This document shows, piece by piece, positions 23,490 through 34,288 of a DNA stretch of 64,000 bases (position 1 is its first letter; every line of letters starts with the position of its first letter). A program made the position numbers and the translations under genes. The DNA comes from Vicia villosa. Its lineage: Eukaryota > Streptophyta > Magnoliopsida > Fabales > Fabaceae. The notes under the pieces are model-generated. The model was not told where the DNA came from, searched no databases, and worked only from the letters and a program-made list of their open reading frames with translations. Where the stretch lies: the NCBI RefSeq assembly GCF_029867415.1, contig NC_081180.1, positions 145,948,731 to 146,012,730 of the forward strand. The letters are read 5' to 3'.

Positions 23490-24030
23490 GCAGGATGAAA
23501 TGATACATCAATTGGAGCCAGGCCGCCTACCATCTACTATGGACCCAGATGCAATACAACCAACCACCTGACAAAGGAAAAAAATTGAACCATCGCCCAG
23601 TGCGAATAAGCGCATGGAAACTTGCAAAATTAGATTCCAACGATGTTGCTAAGGCATTAGCTAAAGCTAGAGCATCATCATCTGTGCTATGTCCAATTAG
23701 TTCCCGATCACGTGGATATGATGCAGATCATTTATCAAGTAGCAATGTGAGTGGAAGAAGCATCCCAAATAGCAACCAAGGATTTTATAACAAATATGAT
23801 GCAGCAGGGACATCAAGGCTATCTCCTTCCAACAGGTCGTACCCTCCCAAGCAAGCAGGGAAGATTCAGATGCATGTTACCATAGTATGAGTAACTTCAG
23901 CAGTCCACAAGTCTCCAACTTAACTCCTTCTCCGATGCAGAAACCAGGTTTGAACTGAGACCATTTCAATCCCGTGTATCACCAGCCATATCAAAATCCT
24001 TCTCCTTCATCAGCTGTAGGAAACAAATGA
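23490..24030 (+). pseudogene. C-terminal fragment of a plant DHHC protein S-acyltransferase
   Basis: On the + strand, [20 protein letters not shown], a one-base frameshift, then [53 protein letters not shown] and, after another frameshift near 23862, SNFSSPQVSNLTPSPMQKPG can be read. This resembles the tail downstream of the DHHC domain in the larger plant S-acyltransferases (RISxWKLAxLDS and KARASSSVL). The DHHC catalytic part is absent. It runs opposite to the other captured fragments. Stops and shifts show it is not functional. Confidence 0.65.
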
Positions 24031-24039
24031 TCAACCACA

Positions 24040-25629
24040 CTTAATATCAATGGACAAAGTGCAACACAAAAAACAATATTAGACAGACAACAAACCAAAA
24101 ACAGTATAGGAAAAACCAACTAAAGAAACCACTTCATTACCGATACGTCAACAAAAATCATCTCAAAATGCTCTCTCTTGTTAGAAACAACATTTCATTT
24201 GTGGTTTTACTCTTAAAGAATCTTAAAGACCAACCCCCTCTCATGTCAATAATAGTGCATCAGTAGTTTTACTCTCACTCTCAATGGTTTAAAGCTCCCT
24301 AATACGTACCATGTGTAACATATTATATGAACCACAATAATTTACAACTGACTTCAAGCAAAAACACAAATCATTGTTGTCGCTGACAATTGTCCAGGGT
24401 AGAAAAAGGAAAGAAAAAGCACTACACATAAATTCCTACCTCAACTGATACCGACTAAGCCAAATCCGCAAACACCGAGTCAGGTTGTCCACATTCACTC
24501 GTCGCGACTTTCAACTCACATATCTTAAACAAAACAAAACCTTCAATCACTGTCTATCAATCTGCTATTAGTGATCAGACTTTTAAATAAATTTACAATG
24601 ACAAACCGGTGTTATAGAAACCAAAAATCGATTTGAAATCGAAACAAACCTGTACATAATTGGAGGAAAGACATCTCCAAGTTCTTAAAGAACAACATCT
24701 ATTAAAATATGAAAACCTCCAACAGAGTCAATTATGGTAATTGAACATATAAAACTCCCCGCAACAGCCATGGCACCATAAATCCCTGAAACAAAACAAC
24801 TCATTACAAATTTTGCAGAACAAATATCATTTACTTATACAAAACATTATTAAATCAACCTAAAATTAGGGTTTAAGGGAGGGTAAGTTAATAACAAAAC
24901 CAAAACTGAAAAATTCAGACAAAATTCATTCCGAATCTTACCACCACCACAAGCACTGACGGAAACACGTTGTTGCCACCGCAGATCGACCACCGTGAAA
25001 CTGAACACCGCATATCTAACGCACATCATGATAACCATACAATCAAACACGTTCAATAAAAGCATAGTAACAAAATCTTACCAATGGTATGGATAGTAGT
25101 GACGATATGAAAAGGGGATCTGAAAAGGTTCGGTAAAACGAATCGCTCTGGATTGATGCGATTGAACGGTTATAGATCTGAAAAGGGTAAAACTGAAGGA
25201 TATGAAGATTTTGAAATGAATGTAAAACAATAAAGTAAAAATCAAACCTCTAAAATCCGAGGAGAATCGGCGTCTTCTTCATCGTATACGATTCAACTCC
25301 GACCACAAATTCCACAGGTTGAGCAAACAAACCATCAACATCACGATATCATCAGCAACGTGTTCACCGTCTCCATCAAAATCATATTCATCTGCACAGA
25401 AATCAAAAGAGAACAATATATAGAGAGAGAGACAAAAGAAAGAGGAAGAGGAAGAGAGAGGTAGAGGAAGAGATAACATGATTTTTTCAAAATAGAAGCA
25501 ACCCTAGTATTGGTAGTAGACAGCAAAAGCAAGAAGCAAAGAAATGCAAAGAAGATAGCCACGTGGCTCTCTAACAAAGCAAAGGGGCAGTTATGTCTTT
25601 TCCAGAGCATCTAACTTTCTTATATTGTA
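24040..25629 (-). other. 5' part of the Helitron, no identifiable gene
   Basis: No convincing coding exon is found. On the minus strand the Helitron 5' end (25631 leftward) is followed by CT-rich UTR-like sequence (about 25400-25460). Short GC-richer patches at 24440-24520 and 24940-25010 resemble the 5' region of a captured gene, including CCACCACC and GATCGACC. The product is unknown. Confidence 0.4.
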
Positions 25630-25631
25630 GA

Positions 25632-25678
25632 TGTGTATCATTTTTTAAAAAAATTTATGTGCAGATTTAGGAGTTCAT
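25632..25678. other. Right-hand remainder of the AT-rich repeat interrupted by the Helitron
   Basis: TGTGTATCATTTTTT...TTTAGGAGTTCAT corresponds to the run that follows CTTTCATTTTCTAA in the uninterrupted repeats (about 17150-17191 and 17817-17857). It is then cut off by the SIRE-like LTR at 25679. Confidence 0.65.
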
Positions 25679-26891
25679 TGTTAGAACAAGATTTGTTCTG
25701 ATCAATTATCTTAGTTTTGATGATAACAATAATATGAATTTTGCTTAAGATAATATGGTACTCTAATCCAATGCAATTTCCTTTTCAGGAAATATATAAA
25801 GAGTATGCATAATTCAGCGCTCAGAAGCTTTGACTCAGAAGGTTCAGCATGCAACATCAGAACATGGTCTGGCAAGACATCAGAAGATGGTCGAAGCAGA
25901 ATCAGAACATGGGTCTATGGAAGCATCAGAAGAACATGAGATCAGAAGCACTGAAGTTCTGATGGTATCACGCTCAGAAGCACTTCAAGGTCAGAAGATC
26001 AGAAGATGCTTTGCACCAAGCTGTTTGACTCTGATGATATTCAAACGTTGTATTTACAAACATCAGATCAGAAGAAAGTACAAGTGGCAGGCTACGCTGA
26101 CTGACAAAAGGAACGTTAGAAGCTATTAAAGGCAACGTCAGTAGACACAGCGTGAACAAGGCTCGAGGTAGTTGACAAAAGCGTATAACATTAAATGCGA
26201 TGCTGTACGGAACACGCAAAGCATTAAATGCACTCAACGGTCATCTTCTCAAACGCCTATAAATATGAAGTTCTGATGTGAAGCAAGGTTAACGACTCTG
26301 AACCAAATTCTGTGAATATTAACTTGCTGAAACGCTGTTCAATTCAAAGCTCAGAATCTTCATCTTCATCAAAACTCACTACATTGCTGTTGTAATACAT
26401 TAGTGAGATTAAGCTTAAACATTAAGAGAAATATCACAGTTTGTGATTATAGCTTTTAAGAAGCATTGTAATACTCTTAGAAAGATTACATTAAGTTGTA
26501 AGTAACTAGAGTGATCGTGTTGATCAGAATACTCTAGGAAGTCTTAGCTTGTGTCTAAGCAGTTGTAATTAGAGTGATCACGTGGTGGTCAGGATACTCT
26601 AAGAAAGTCTTAGCTTGTGTATAAGCAGTTGTTCCTGGAGTGATCAGGTTGTGATCAGGATACTCTTGAAGACTTAGTTGCGGACTAAGTGGAAAACCAT
26701 TGTAATCCGTGCGATTAGTGGATTAAATCCTCAGTTGAGGTAAATCATCTCTGCGGGGGTGGACTGGAGTAGTTTAGTTAACAACGAACCAGGATAAAAA
26801 TAACTGTGCAATTTATTTTTATCTGTCTAGTTTTTTAAAGCTACACTTATTCAAACCCCCCCCCCCTTTCTAAGTGTTTTTCTATCCTTCA
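25679..26891 (+). repeat. 5' LTR of a SIRE/Maximus-like copia element, 1213 bp
   Basis: The LTR starts TGTTAGAACAAG and ends CCTTCA, and is followed two bases later by a methionine-initiator-tRNA primer site. It carries internal repeats: AGAAG/TCAGAAG clusters at 25820-26000, and three units with GAGTGATC and GATACTCTxAGAAGtCTTAG at about 26510, 26570 and 26637. A C-rich tract sits at 26856-26868. No 3' LTR is seen downstream, so the element is 3'-truncated. Five bases before it are TTCAT. Confidence 0.8.
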
Positions 26892-26893
26892 AT

Positions 26894-26905
26894 TGGTATC
26901 AGAGC
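26894..26905 (+). promoter_or_regulatory. Primer-binding site, initiator tRNA-Met
   Basis: TGGTATCAGAGC begins two bases after the LTR end. It is the standard complement of plant initiator tRNA-Met used by copia elements. Confidence 0.92.
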
Positions 26906-26977
26906 ACCGGTTCTAAGGTGCAAGCACTTAACCGTGTTTAGAAAAGATTCAGGAAGAGAAAAACGCTTCATTAAAAG

Positions 26978-28660
26978 ATGGCTGGTGAATCTCAAGCAAA
27001 TCCAACTCCATCTACATCTGGCTCTGCTGAGCAACACAATGGAAACAATGGTTATACTAGACCACCAGTATTTAATGGTGAAAACTTTGAATACTGGAAA
27101 GATAAACTGGAAAGTTACTTTCTTGGTCTAGATGGTGATCTATGGGATCTTCTGATGGATGGTTACAAACATCCGGTAAATGCCAGAGGCGTAAAGCTGA
27201 CAAGGCAAGAAATGAGCGATGATCAGAAGAAGCTTTTCAGGAATCATCATAAATGCAGAACTGTTTTGCTGAATGCTATCTCTCATGCTGAGTATGAGAA
27301 GATATCTAACAGGGAAACGGCCTATGACATATATGAGTCCTTGAAAATGACTCATGAAGGAAATGCTCAAGTCAAGGAGACCAAAGCTCTTGCACTAATC
27401 CAGAAGTATGAAGCCTTCAAGATGGAGGATGATGAAGACATTGAAAGGATGTTTTCAAGATTTCAAACTCTTACTGCTGGATTGAGAGTTTTGGATAAAG
27501 GCTACACCAAGGCTGATCATGTAAAGAAGATTATCAGAAGCTTACCCAGAAGATGGGGTCCAATGGTAACTGCATTCAAGATTGCAAAGAATCTGAATGA
27601 AGTTTCTTTGGAAGAGCTTATCAGTGCCTTGAGAAGCCATGAAATTGAGCTGGACGCAAACGAGCCTCAGAAGAAAGGTAAGTCTATTGCATTAAAATCT
27701 AATGTTAAAAAATGCACTAACGCTTTTCAGGCAAGAGAAGAAGATTCTGAAGAATCAGAATCTGAAGAAGAAGATGAACTGTCCTTGATCTCCAGAAGGC
27801 TAAATCAACTCTGGAAGAACAAGCAAAGGAAGTTCAGAGGCGTCAAAAGTTCAAAGAAATTTGAACGTGGAGAATCTTATGATGACAGAAGATCTGACAA
27901 GAAGAAGGCTGTCTGCTATGAGTGCAAGGAGCCTGGACATTACAAGAACGAGTGTCCGAAACTTCAGAAAGAAAATCCCAAGAAGAAGTTTCATAAGAAG
28001 AAAGGTCTTATGGCAACCTAGGATGAATCAGAAGATGATTCAGACTCTGAAGATGAGCAGGCTAACTGTGCGCTGATGGCGACAGAAGATGATGGATCAG
28101 AATCTACATCAGAATCAGATTCTGAAGAGGTATTTTCTGAACTATCTAGAAAAGAGTTAGTTTCCAGTCTAACAGAACTTCTGGAACTCAAAGCTCATCT
28201 TAGTATCAAATACAAAAAGCTGAAGAAGCAATTTGAATTTGAAACTAAGAAGCTGGAATTGGAAAATTCTGAACTAAAGGAAAAAGTTTTAAATTTATCC
28301 AAAAACAGTGGATCTCCTTCTGAAACAGAAAAAGCCATTCCTAGCATGAATCATATTCTGAAAGAATATGACTTGAGCTTCAGAAATTTTTTATCTAGAA
28401 GCATAGGCAGAAGTCAACTTGCTTCTATGATATATGCTGTGTCTGGAAATAATAGAGTAGGCATTGGTTATGAGGGTGAAACCCCATACAAACTTGAACC
28501 TGTTGATAAGATGAAAATCACATACAAGCCATTGTATGATGAGTTCAAGTATGGCCACTCACATGATATTAGGCACACATCACATGCACAAAGCTTTCAC
28601 GTTACACACATTAAGAAGCATGTGACACAACCTAAGAAATATCTGAACTCACACAACTGA
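26978..28660 (+). pseudogene. SIRE-like copia Gag, split by one stop codon
   Basis: Gag packages the element RNA. The ATG at 26978 opens a frame with RPPVFNGENFEYWKDKLESY (UBN2-type capsid), KGKSIALK, an acidic EESESEEEDE stretch and a zinc knuckle CYECKEPGHYKNEC. An in-frame TAG at 28019-28021 interrupts it. The frame then continues through an acidic segment and a coiled-coil-rich region (ELKAHLSIKYKKLKKQFEFE) to a stop at 28660. No protease, integrase or RT follows: the pol region is missing. A single nonsense change is the only break in gag, so loss of pol is the more decisive damage. Confidence 0.85.
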
Positions 28661-28716
28661 ATCTTGAGTCTGCTTAAGAGTCTTTCCGAAATAACTATTT
28701 CTTATATATTGCAGAT

Positions 28717-29259
28717 CAAACAATTGGCTCACTTGATAGAAGATTTGAGCAGTATAGCACATATGAAAATATTTTTGAATTCTTGTTTAGTGTTGAAAGG
28801 CTTAGATTATTATCTGATAGGGACTTGAAAGCATGTTGTAAACATCTTGAAACTTGTTTAAAATATGACGATTCTCTTGATTTTGATAGTGGAACTTTGT
28901 TTGAAGAATTTAAAGTCATTAGAAAAGTTTTAACAATTGAATCAAAATCAAGCTATATGATATTGAGTTCTTTAAATACTTTTAATTGTTTTCTTAATGC
29001 ACGCATAGCTTATAGAATAATATTGACTATTCCTATCAGTGTTGCATCTGCTGAAAGAAGTTTTTTTGAATTAAAATTATTAAAATCTTATTTGAGATCT
29101 ACTATGTTACAAGATAGATTAAATAGTGTTATGTTGATTTCAATTGAAAATAATTTTTTGAAGAACCTTGAGTATGGACAAACTATTAATGATTTTGCAA
29201 TAAAAAATACTAAAGGACAATATTTAAATAATTTTAAAGGTTTGGTAAAATTTTTATAG
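28717..29259 (+). pseudogene. C-terminal part of a hAT-family transposase
   Basis: An intron-like stretch ending TTATATATTGCAG leads into DQTIGSLDRRFEQY, FSVERLRLLSDRDLKACCKH and the hAT dimerisation region IPISVASAERSFFELKLLKS with YLRSTMLQDRLNSVMLISIE. The terminal SVASAERSF and LRSTM..RLN motifs are those of ZMYM/TTF-type hAT proteins. The catalytic core and zinc finger are absent. It begins less than 60 bp after the SIRE gag stop, so either a hAT element inserted into the retrotransposon and then lost its 5' part, or a deletion joined them. Confidence 0.8.
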
Positions 29260-29734
29260 AAAAAAAAATCAGATCAAGAAGAAGAATAAGTCTTTTTATA
29301 GTGATTTATGTTTTGATGTACTATAAACATTGATTCAAAGATCCATACTTGTATTCTTTTTGCACAATGTCAAATGAAAATGTGTTTTTATCCAATTATT
29401 TCTTTTATCCTTATGTATTTATTGTTAAAAACAATTTTTGGGACACCACTCTTTTGATTCGCCCATGGCACCCAAATTCAAAGGATCGGCCTTGTTGTTG
29501 ATGATAATGAAGAAGATTTATAATTTGTCAACAAATTTGATACTTTGCAAATTAAAACGAAAAAAACAAGTTAATTAAAACTAAAATTTTGTAAACAGTT
29601 TGATTATCGTTAAAAATCAAGATAAAAAGTAATGCAGTTTTAAAAATCCAAAATTAAAAATCAAGGGATAAAATTGCAGGTTTTTTTACCGTCCTTCGTT
29701 ACCTCACATGTGTAACCGATGTTATATTTATTGA
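29260..29734. other. Non-coding, probably the hAT 3' flank
   Basis: AT-rich DNA without supported ORFs. A segment near 29450-29505 (GGACACCACTCTTTTGATTC) may be the 3' untranslated part of the hAT gene. Confidence 0.4.
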
Positions 29735-30090
29735 AGAGTAATTCAATATTAAGAAGATGAGCATTAGAAGTTCTGATGCGGGCTGATCTTCTGATGATTA
29801 CTCGGAAGATGTTGTTGACTAGAAGATGTTATCTTCTGGGTCCCATTAGCTTAGTTGTTTAGTAGTAAGGGTACTTTAGTATTTTGTAGTACTGTACTGT
29901 TTGTACCTTAAACTTATTCACTAAGTTTAGTCTGTTAGGGCCTACGTGGCAAGAATTTTCTTTTGTATAAATAACCTTGTAGTAGCTATCATTTATTAAG
30001 ATCAACAACTTTATTCTCTCTCATTAATCTTTGCGTCGTTATTCTCTTTGTCATCATCTTTATTCTTTGTGCACCAACAATATTCCCTTC
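29735..30090 (+). repeat. Possible solo or truncated copia LTR with TATA box
   Basis: The region has LTR-like structure: TTGTATAAATAACC (TATA at about 29967) followed by about 110 bp of leader ending CACCAACA. There is no primer site after it and no matching repeat in the window. Left border unknown. Confidence 0.3.
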
Positions 30091-30817
30091 GCGTTCGAGA
30101 TGAAATGAAATTATAACTGAATTTAGTTTATAGAACCAATAACACCTTGTCGTGATTTTTCTTCAATTTCTAATTTATATTTAATATTTTTTATTTTAAC
30201 TGTGTTATTTATTTTCTACTTAATTGTTTTTTCAACATTCATATATGAGTATAAATATACACAATAGAGAGAAAGAAAGAGCATGTATCACAAAGTCGCA
30301 TGCCAAGAACAAAATCTAGCCGACCCCTTATCACTCATGTTACGTGAATATCAGGGTTGGCAGTGGGCCGACAATCAGACTCACAGCTCAGAACCTTTAA
30401 AAATTAAAGGTCTCTAAATTATTTTTTTAAAAAAAATTATAAGTTGAAATAAATATGTAAATATTAGTTGTTCAACTTAACATACAATATAAGTTTATTA
30501 GTGTAATATAAAGAAGTTTGTTTTCAAACTCAACGATCATTGTTCGATATGTAATACCTACACTTTTACCATTTAAATGTTTATTTTATAAAAAATAATA
30601 AAATATAACATTTTATTTCTCTATGTTCCTTTTTATTATGGCCAATTTTTAAAATTGAAATATGTCCTCTGAATTATCAGGGACGGCCCCTGATGAGTTT
30701 TCTTTATAAGCAAAAATATAATTAAAATGAATATAAGGGATACTCACAGCAACTAAAGATCAAAACAGTCCACAGTTTATACTCCCACTAGCTCCTTCCA
30801 AATAAGTCTCATAGAAC
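30091..30817. other. Non-coding AT-rich intergenic DNA
   Basis: No gene or clear element. The segment GGGACGGCCCCTGATGAG near 30681 may be a fragment of another repeat. Confidence 0.4.
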
Positions 30818-30827
30818 ACTCAAATTT

Positions 30828-31283
30828 AGGGTTGTTTATGGTACGGTTTAATGTGAAAATCAAATTAAACCGAGCCGAACCATAATAAAAATTGACTTGA
30901 ACTGAATCGAACTGTTTCAATTTACTCAAAACCAAATTGAACGATAATAATTGTTTGGTATACCGTTTTGAAATTCTGAACCGTACCAAACCGTTAAAAG
31001 TTAATTTTTCTCAAACAGAACGGTTTATTAAAGAACCGAATCATTAAATGTTTTTTTTTTGTTTTTTTTTTTTTAAACTAAAACTGATTTTTTGTATTTT
31101 TCATTTTCAATTTTGATTCAATTATAATTTCGGTTCAGTTCGGTTACAATTTTATTTCGGTTCTAAAATTGTTTGTATAATATGATTTGGTTTACTAACT
31201 AAATATAATTGTTTGGTTATCTTAACTTCGGTATGGTTCGGTTTGACGGTATAATTCGGTTTATAGTTTTTTTTAACAGCACT
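30828..31283. mobile_element. hAT-like MITE, 456 bp, flanked by ACTCAAATTT duplication
   Basis: ACTCAAATTT occurs at 30818-30827 and again at 31284-31293. The element starts AGGGTTGTT and ends AACAGCACT, giving imperfect inverted termini (7 of 9). The interior is rich in ACGGTTTA, AACCGAACC and CGGTTTGAC motifs in both orientations, as in other AACCG-rich hAT MITEs. The shared flank of 10 bp is compatible with an 8-bp hAT duplication plus two chance matches. No coding capacity. Confidence 0.7.
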
Positions 31284-31513
31284 ACTCAAATTTAGCTTGA
31301 TATCAATGACACGTCAACCGGTTAATGGCCATGGTGAGTACTCTCCAATCTCCATTGCTCACAAATTATAATCTTTGAAATTTATTTGTTATAAATTAAG
31401 ATTTTTTTCTATGACATTCTCATTTTTAAAATTATTATTCTATTCAAATTCGAGGTACGTTACAGAAAGAAGATATACAATTATTGGTGTGAATTTGAAT
31501 CAGAAAAGAGTTT

Positions 31514-31686
31514 AAAGGTAGTGCACTGACAGTGTAAACAAACTTTACACATACATCCAATCAAAATACTTACACTTGTTATGTCATATTAATTTTTTTT
31601 AATTAAAATTATGCTTTAATTGGATACATGGTTGTGATTGGTTGACAGTGTAAAAATATTTTACACTGTCAGTGCATATCCCTTTT
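31514..31686. mobile_element. Fold-back MITE, about 173 bp
   Basis: Left end AAAGGTAGTGCACTGACAGT and the complement of the right end AAAGGGATATGCACTGACAG share TGCACTGACAGTGTAAA. An additional inverted copy (GACAGTGTAAAA near 31643) makes a second hairpin at the right. There is no ORF. Superfamily not assigned; no convincing target duplication is seen. Confidence 0.65.
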
Positions 31687-32195
31687 TCTCTTAAAAAATG
31701 GAGAGAAAATGGAATAAAGACTGAAACAAGGCAATAAAGAAAACCTACGTGTGAGACCAGTATAGGATAAAAGAATGTATAATATATGATTATAATTTAT
31801 ATTATATTCTTTTTGAAGCTAACGTTAAGGAGGACAGAATTGTTACCTTATTAAGAAACATAAATGACTTGTGATTTGTGTGAAAACTGAAATCAATGTC
31901 ATAAAAAAGAAAAGAAATGGACTATAATTCAGTTGACTTGACTCTCTTATTTATTGGAGCCACAAGACTGATATTAATATTGTCATATTGATATGAAACT
32001 TTTCACTTCATCGTGGGGTAGAAAATGAGATTGATTTTCACCTAATCTTTGTCCTCATTTCATTGAACTAGCAACCAAGTAAAAGATCTTGTCAATGTCA
32101 TTCATATTATACTATCTTCAAAGTTTTCATCATTGGTTTTTCTTTATTTACATTTATAACAATATAATAGTTAGGCCAATGACCGATTCAGTTCA

Positions 32196-32512
32196 TGTTT
32201 GATTTGACTTTTGAAAAGGTCAAAAGCAATTTTAGAGATGTAGAATTAATTTTGGATGATTTTAAGATGTTTTGTTAGATAAAAGTAAAATTGATTCTGT
32301 CTCCAGGATTGATTCTATTTGAAGCTAGATTTTATAGCTTCTGCATCCAGAATTGATTCTGGATGATTTTTACATTATAATTTACTGTTCAATTCACTTT
32401 TACATAAATGTATTCAAACATAAATCAATTTTACTAAACTCAATTCTAATAAAATCAATTCTACCAAATTCAATTCTACTAGACTCAATTATATCCACTG
32501 TCAATCCAAACA
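32196..32512. mobile_element. Possible MITE with TGTTTGRWTTGAC termini
   Basis: Left TGTTTGATTTGAC (32197) and the complement of the right end TGTTTGGATTGAC (32500-32512) match at 11 of 13 positions. The interior is rich in AATTGATTCT on one side and its complement AATTCTA/CAATTCTA on the other, so the whole could fold back. No target duplication found. Confidence 0.45.
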
Positions 32513-32722
32513 CACGCTTATTATTTTGTCTTAAAGACAATTTTATCATATTTTTTTTCAAAATCAGAAAAAAAATTTGTTATATTGTAGAGAAAGAAAA
32601 TAGAGTTGTTATTAATGGTATAACATCCCTCTATTTTTTATTATTCGGTATCCAGTCATCTGACCGACTAATCTTATCGTCCACTTGCTGAAGTTTCTTT
32701 TAAAGGCAGAGTAAAACTGATA

Positions 32723-32995
32723 CTCCCTCCGTCTCATAATAAATGTCCTATTTGAGTTTTGCGCAGTTCTTAAGAAAATGATTGAATGTGTTGGTTTTAA
32801 TGATAAAGTTAATATCATTGACTAAAGTACCCTTATTTCTTATAGGTAGTAGAGTAGTTGAAAAATGTGAAAGTTAATAAATAGGGGTATAGTAGTGGGA
32901 AAAATTAATAAATGTTGCATTAATTTTCTAAAGAGACATTTATTTTGAGACATGAAAAAAGTACAAATGAGACACTTGTTATGAGACGGAGGGAG
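32723..32995. mobile_element. Stowaway-like MITE, 273 bp
   Basis: CTCCCTCCGTCTCATAATAA at the left and its complement (ATGAGACGGAGGGAG) at the right are the Stowaway termini. They are flanked by TA at 32721-32722 and 32996-32997, the Tc1/mariner target duplication. There is no coding capacity. Confidence 0.92.
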
Positions 32996-32997
32996 TA

Positions 32998-33776
32998 TGT
33001 TAATTTTGGTGCAACACTTAACTGCATCACCAGATTCCAACCATGGTTATTAATAACCACACTCAACTACCAAATTTAAATGAAATATATATGTTACCTA
33101 CTAAACAATATATGAGTATATTAATGCATCGATGTATCATATAGCAGTTCATTTATTCTACATAATAGGGAAGGAATAATTGCAATGCCACTATGGTATT
33201 AAATATTCATATATGCTATAAATTGCAGTAGGTCACACAAAATTCATAAAGGTTGCAAGATTACATAATCTTACATAGTGAAGTATAGCAATCATAATTT
33301 AGGTTGAACTATAGTACATGTCCTATGTATACATAAAAAGTATTGCTAACCATAGATAAATTAATGGACAAATATTCTGAATTATATTGTTTTTCTTGCA
33401 GGACCACGGTGACTTTCTATCATTAGTATTCATAAAGCATATAATGATGGACCACTATTGCTGTATTGAAAACCATAGGTCTTATTGAATTTCTTTTGTG
33501 ATTGTGCCATGCTATGGGAGGTTAGTGAAGAGGATAGATGAGCTTAGGAAGTATGTAAACATTGTGAGGGTGTTGCAATTCCTTAGGCCATGAGATTAGG
33601 ACATGTAGACTTTTTCTTGAAGGAAGACTTGAAGAAGTTTTAAAAGTTTCATGAAAGTCTACTCATGTGCATAGAATGAATTGTTTGGCTACAAGATGTG
33701 CTTGTGAGAAATGGTTCTTTTTATGTGAAACAACCATATGCACCCCCACAATGTTCTTACCTTTGAGAGGAGGAAG
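32998..33776. other. Intergenic, no supported gene
   Basis: Low-complexity and unique AT-rich sequence. 33480-33780 is less AT-rich, but all frames contain stops. The Tnt1-like element begins immediately to the right. Confidence 0.5.
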
Positions 33777-33781
33777 GAACA

Positions 33782-34272
33782 TGTGAGATATTGGATCGAA
33801 CTCTAGTATTGTCGAAGGGTAGCTTCTTGGTTCGACAGTTCGACAGAGTTAAGCATGAAGTCAAAGGATTATTCACATGCTGGTGTCGAAGTGTGCATGC
33901 TGTAGTCGAAGATGGGTCTAGCATGCAGATGTCGAAGATGCTAGGGTTGTTAGCATGTTAAATTAGGTTTTAGTGTTTAAACCCTAATTTGTTAAGTTAG
34001 CTTGTTTATTAAGTTGGCTTGTGTAATGGGCCTTACTGAAGAAGCCCATTAGTTAGTATGTTAGGTCTTATTATAAATAGCATACTAGTCTCTCATCATT
34101 GCTAAGCTGCAAATCCTAATTTAGGGTGAGAGAGGTTATTTGTTATTCTTGTAAACTTGTAATCTTGTTCTAAGAGAAAGTGAAAGAATAGCAGTTATAA
34201 CCAATTCTTGTGTTCTTCTTATCCTTTCTAATTCCCTATTATACTTTGTTATTGGTATCGGTTTTCACAACA
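33782..34272 (+). repeat. 5' LTR of the Tnt1-like element
   Basis: 491 bp, TG...CA. It contains repeated TCGAAG/TCGACAG motifs, a TATA box at 34072-34079 and the leader to GGTATCGGTTTTCACAACA. It is identical in length to the 3' LTR. Confidence 0.95.
34072..34079 (+). promoter_or_regulatory. TATA box in the 5' LTR
   Basis: TATAAATA lies within TTATTATAAATAGC, about 200 bp before the LTR end. The same sequence is in the 3' LTR at about 38531-38538. It is the likely start signal for the genomic RNA. Confidence 0.7.
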
Positions 34273-34288
34273 AATTGGTGCGGTGAGC

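Larger units (their letters stand above)
18368..25631 (-). mobile_element. Non-autonomous gene-capturing Helitron, 7264 bp
   Basis: On the minus strand the element begins TCTACAATATAAGAAAG (25631 leftward) after an A. It ends with a perfect 11-bp-stem hairpin (18399-18376) and CTAG (18371-18368) followed by T. These are Helitron hallmarks: 5' TC, 3' hairpin and CTRR, insertion between A and T, no target duplication. The flanks (CATTTTCTAA on the left; a T-rich stretch then TTTAGGAGTTCAT on the right) rejoin into one copy of the AT-rich tandem repeat, whose other copies lack the insert. No Rep/helicase coding is seen. The body carries fragments of several host genes and a minisatellite. Confidence 0.8.
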
